From positions 1-17,096 of the forward strand of contig CAZFDM010000210.1 of NCBI GenBank assembly GCA_964517975.1: DNA of 17,096 nucleotides, given 5' to 3'. The translations under genes and the position numbers were made by a program. This document shows positions 14,689 through 17,096 of this stretch, piece after piece. The stretch is from JBBIRM01 sp964517975. GTDB lineage: Bacteria > Desulfobacterota > BSN033 > UBA1163. Below the pieces are notes generated by a model, which was given only the letters and a program-made list of their open reading frames with translations, did no database searches and was not told the origin of the DNA. The stretch's first letter is position 1; every line of letters begins with the position of its first letter.

Positions 14689-15784
14689 ATGATTGTAGAA
14701 TTGAGAGGGCGATTGAAAGAATTGGGGGCACGTTTGGAAGTCCTTCGAGGCCATCTTTGACGTTGATGGTAAAGAAAAGAAGTTAGAGGAGATTGGGATG
14801 AAGATGGCTGAGCCGAGTTTCTGGGAATCCAACGAGACTGCTCAAAAGGTCCTTAAAGAAAGGGCTTTGCTTCTGGATTCCATTACGCCCTGGAAGAATG
14901 AGAAGAGAGAATTGGAAGAAATGGAAGTTCTCCTCCAGTTGATCGAAGAGCAGGGAGACCAGAGAGAGGCCCAGGAATTATTAGAGAGGATCAAGAGAAG
15001 TGAAGAGAAGATTGGCCAAATGGAACTCAGGAGGATGCTGGGAGAGGAACATGACGAGAGGAATGCCATTGTCAGCATCAATGCTGGGGCAGGAGGAACA
15101 GAGGCTCAGGATTGGGTGGAGATGCTTCTGAGAATGTATTTAAGATGGGCGGAAAAGAAAAAGTATCAAACACAGATCATCGATATACTCCAGGGGGAAG
15201 AGGCAGGGTTGAAAAATGTGACGTTCACCGTCAATGGGCCCTATGCCTATGGATATTTGAAAGCAGAGACAGGAATCCATCGGCTCGTTCGTATCTCTCC
15301 TTTTGATGCAGGAGCAAGACGCCATACCTCCTTTGCCTCGGTCTTTGTGATTCCAGAAGTCCCTGACGACATTCAGATTGAGATCGAGGAGAAAGATTTA
15401 AGAATTGACACCTTCCGGTCAAGTGGAGCAGGGGGGCAGCATGTTAATAAAACCGATTCAGCGGTCAGGATCACCCACCTTCCGACAGGAATTGTTGTTC
15501 AGTGTCAGAATGAGCGATCCCAGCACAAAAATAAGGCAATGGCAATGAAAATTTTAAGAGCGCGGCTCTACGAGAGGCAGTTAAAAGAGAAGGAAGAAAA
15601 ACTGGAGGAACTCCATAGTATGAAGAAGGAGATTGCATGGGGAAGTCAGATTCGTTCCTACATTCTCCACCCTTACAAAATGGTTAAAGACCACCGCACC
15701 AATATGGTTCTCCATGACGTGGAGCGAGTGATGGATGGGGAAATCGATGATCTCATCAGAGCCTATCTCCTTCAGGCAGCTTAA
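14689..15784 (+). CDS. prfB: Peptide chain release factor 2, programmed +1 frameshift
   Basis: RF2 releases the peptide at UGA and UAA. It is read as join(14689..14757, 14759..15784): a 23-codon leader (MIVELRGRLKELGARLEVLR..) ends at an in-frame TGA at 14758, and +1 slippage on CTT TGA C leads into the main frame for a 364-residue product, the usual RF2 length. After the join the sequence (LDVDGKEKKLEEI..PSFWES) matches RF2 family order. The recognition motif SPF is at 203-205 and the catalytic GGQ at 248-250 (SGAGGQHVNKTDSAVR). The leader ATG has a purine-rich AGGAGAAGG at 14672-14680. An annotation starting at the ATG at 14798 would miss the N-terminus. It is followed after 20 bases by the ZapB-like gene. 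Confidence 0.97.
14747..14761 (+). promoter_or_regulatory. prfB +1 frameshift site
   Basis: GAGG (14747-14750) acts as an internal Shine-Dalgarno-like element, four bases before the slippery CTT (14755-14757), the in-frame stop TGA (14758-14760) and the C at 14761. It parallels the E. coli AGGGGG-TAT-CTT-TGA-C site and the peptide LRGHL parallels LRGYL. It lets RF2 control its own synthesis: low RF2 favours slippage over termination. Confidence 0.95.
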
Positions 15785-15804
15785 GAAAGGGAGTTTGACT
15801 TTTT

Positions 15805-16080
15805 ATGGCTGAGGAAATATCATTAGATAAAAAAATGGAGAAGGGGGAGATAGAAGAGGAAAAAGGGTTGCTCGGAACCCTGGAAGAAAAAATCAGTTAT
15901 GTTTTAAAAAAATATCAAGAACTTAAAAAGGAACGAGACGAATTAGTTATGGCTTTAGATGCAGAGAGGAAGAGGTCTCTTCTACTGGAAAAGAAGATGG
16001 AAGCCCTCTCAATGGATCGGGAGAAGGTGAAAATAAGAATCGATCAACTTCTTCATCGTTTAAAGGGAATCGACCTATGA
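15805..16080 (+). CDS. Small coiled-coil protein, ZapB-like
   Basis: 91-residue, highly charged protein, rich in Glu and Lys, with a heptad-like pattern from about residue 20 to 85 (LGTLEEKISYVLKKYQELKK, then repeated L/M at heptad spacing). It has no signal peptide or membrane segment. It lies between prfB and zapA, with 20 bases to the former and 51 to the latter, and a short coiled-coil gene of the ZapB or cell-division type next to zapA is a common arrangement. GGGAG at 15789-15793 is a rather distant ribosome site. Function as a Z-ring-associated factor is inferred from size, coiled coil and neighbour only. Confidence 0.7.
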   Translation: MAEEISLDKKMEKGEIEEEKGLLGTLEEKISYVLKKYQELKKERDELVMALDAERKRSLLLEKKMEALSMDREKVKIRIDQLLHRLKGIDL

Positions 16081-16131
16081 CCCTCTCTTAAGCACAGGGG
16101 GAAAAGGGAATCTGGGAAGAAGAAAGTTGTA

Positions 16132-16434
16132 ATGAACAAAGAAGCAAGTGGGAAAGAACGATTGGTTGAAATAAAGGTTTTTGGACAGACCTATACGGTG
16201 AAAACGGATGCAGATGAAGAACATATTCAGGCAGTGGCTCAATATGTCAATGCCAAGATGGAAGAAGTTTTAAAAAAGACAAGAAGTGTTTCAACGTTGA
16301 GTGTGGCCATTCTAACGGCCCTCAATATCGCGGACGACCTTTTAAAAGAAAGAGAACAGAGGAGAGCAATCCTTCAAGAAGTTGACAAAAAATCAAAGGA
16401 TTTGGTGAGACAGATTGAAATCAACATCGGTTAA
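16132..16434 (+). CDS. zapA: Cell division protein ZapA
   Basis: 100-residue FtsZ-associated protein that promotes Z-ring assembly. The N-terminal globular part shows the family pattern VEIKVFGQTYTVKTDADEEHI, then VAQYVNAKMEEV and TLSVAILTALNIADDLL, leading into a C-terminal coiled coil (residues 65-98) used for tetramer formation. Length is normal. The ribosome binding site is weak (GGAAGAAG about ten bases upstream). It is preceded by the ZapB-like gene, suggesting a small division module, and followed by a structured non-coding region. Confidence 0.93.
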   Translation: MNKEASGKERLVEIKVFGQTYTVKTDADEEHIQAVAQYVNAKMEEVLKKTRSVSTLSVAILTALNIADDLLKEREQRRAILQEVDKKSKDLVRQIEINIG

Positions 16435-16454
16435 AGGAGGTAAGAGAATTCACA

Positions 16455-16605
16455 CTGGACCAGAGGTCGGCTAAAGGTTTCATCGGGGTGACTGGCTGGC
16501 TGGATCATCATGAAAAACTTTAGCAGCCTCAGGCCGGAGATTTTGGGAATATTACTCTATGAGTAGATGAAAGATGTGATGGAAAGAATAGGAAAGGATT
16601 TCATC
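16455..16605 (+). ncRNA. Candidate structured RNA downstream of zapA (possible 6S RNA by position)
   Basis: A long imperfect hairpin runs from 16455 to 16537. Pairings are CTGG (16455-16458) with CCGG (16534-16537), CCAGAGG (16460-16466) with CCTCAGG (16527-16533, one mismatch), GCTAAAG (16470-16476) with CTTTAGC (16518-16524), TTTCAT (16478-16483) with ATGAAA (16510-16515), and GGTGA (16487-16491) with TCATC (16505-16509). The loop holds CTGG in three tandem copies. Two more stems follow: TACTC/GAGTA (16553-16565) and GATGAAA (16566-16572) with TTTCATC (16599-16605). In many proteobacteria 6S RNA (ssrS) follows zapA, but I could not identify its closing stem or conserved bases, so the 6S label is positional only. 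Confidence 0.4.
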
Positions 16606-16640
16606 AATCTTAAGATAACTTGTTTCTCACGAGAAAGAGA

Positions 16641-16993
16641 AAAGATAGGTGGATAACCCATGATCCTATGGAAGATGATTAAGATCCTGCTCAACCTTTT
16701 CCTTCATAGGTGTTCGGGAAGGAGGCGTTTTTCTCTCCTTCACAATGTGGATATAGGAGGGAGGAGAGGCATTTTCACTCTCACATCCCAAGTAGGATTT
16801 TACGGTATAAAGGAGGGTCAACATCAGCCACCATCGAGTCCCATTCGATTGGTGTTTTCCACTTCCATTCCAAAGAAGGGTTCCTTTCTATTATTCCATC
16901 CCATCTTTCCATATTCACTCACTTGATCGTGGTTCTTTAGATTTTTACATGTTTAAGTCTGAGAATTTATCTCTAACACTTGAGAACAAATGG
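16641..16993. other. Intergenic region with no recognised gene
   Basis: About 350 bases. Open frames of 76 to 88 codons exist on the + strand (16660-16926 and 16710-16940), but they overlap each other, have no clear ribosome sites and show no family features. I see no tRNA or terminator. The next gene probably lies beyond the window. Confidence 0.4.
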
Positions 16994-17065
16994 TGTCATG
17001 CTGAACTTGGTTCAGCATCTGGTTTTGTCCAAAAGGTGAGATCCTGAAACGAGTTCAGGATGACA
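16994..17065. repeat. REP-like pair of inverted hairpins
   Basis: The left unit 16994-17020 and right unit 17039-17065 are inverted copies, matching at 23 of 27 positions, with an 18-base spacer. Each unit is itself a hairpin: ATGCTGAAC/GTTCAGCAT on the left and ATCCTGAA/TTCAGGAT on the right. The G/C differences between units fall on both sides of each stem, so pairing is kept. GTCAT-CTGAAC-TTCAG-type units of this kind are dispersed intergenic repeats in many genomes. Confidence 0.75.
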
Positions 17066-17096
17066 AGTCTGTTAAATTTCAAATATTTTTGGCTAG

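Noticed and set aside
16623..16636. TTTCT-CACG-AGAAA hairpin as a terminator
   Set aside because: The stem is only five A/T-rich pairs and no T-run follows.
16660..16940. Overlapping 76- and 88-codon frames after zapA
   Set aside because: No family features or start signals; they overlap each other in different frames.
1..17096. CRISPR array, tRNA, rRNA or insertion sequence
   Set aside because: I saw no regularly spaced repeats, cloverleaf-like sequence or transposase on reading both strands.

Overview
The window looks like chromosomal DNA of an anaerobic Gram-negative bacterium, most likely Desulfobacterota (former Deltaproteobacteria). The grounds are a cytoplasmic HdrA/MvhD-type electron-transfer cluster, a tripartite MacAB/TolC-type efflux system that needs an outer membrane, a frameshifted prfB and a zapA division gene. 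The phylum is inferred from gene content. The mean GC looks close to 50%, and the native genes favour AGG/AGA arginine and GGA glycine codons.

Region 1 (1-6365, + strand) is a redox cluster. In order it holds the end of a tandem HdrA protein (FAD, several Fe-S clusters), an MvhD-type [2Fe-2S] electron-entry subunit, an FrhB/FdhB-like protein with an HdrC-like di-cluster C-terminus, a soluble SdhB/FrdB/TfrB-like iron-sulfur subunit, and an SdhA/FrdA/TfrA-like flavoprotein that keeps all the recognisable fumarate/succinate active-site residues. No membrane anchor (SdhC/D or FrdC/D) follows. The set reads as a cytosolic, HdrA-based, possibly flavin-bifurcating fumarate reductase or succinate dehydrogenase. 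Four of the spacers in this region carry short-word direct or inverted repeats, each of a different kind.

Region 2 (6406-11808, - strand) is an efflux operon convergent with the redox cluster: TetR/CecR-type regulator, NodT-type outer-membrane lipoprotein, MacA-type adaptor, MacB-type ATPase and a separate MacB-type permease. The genes are tightly packed or overlapping. A near-consensus promoter and a perfect 9-bp inverted repeat precede tetR. Sampled lines look more GC-rich than the flanks, so the operon may have been acquired.

Region 3 (11809-12541) is a 730-bp gap with no convincing gene. It holds the two divergent promoter regions.

Region 4 (12542-16434, + strand) holds housekeeping genes: sucC, sucD, prfB with its programmed +1 frameshift, a small ZapB-like coiled-coil gene and zapA. 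Succinyl-CoA synthetase lies on the same strand as the fumarate/succinate enzyme and acts on the same metabolite, so the two clusters together cover succinyl-CoA, succinate and fumarate interconversion, split by the efflux operon.

Region 5 (16435-17096) is non-coding as far as I can see. A long imperfect RNA hairpin lies just downstream of zapA, the place where 6S RNA is found in many proteobacteria. The end carries a REP-like pair of inverted hairpins.
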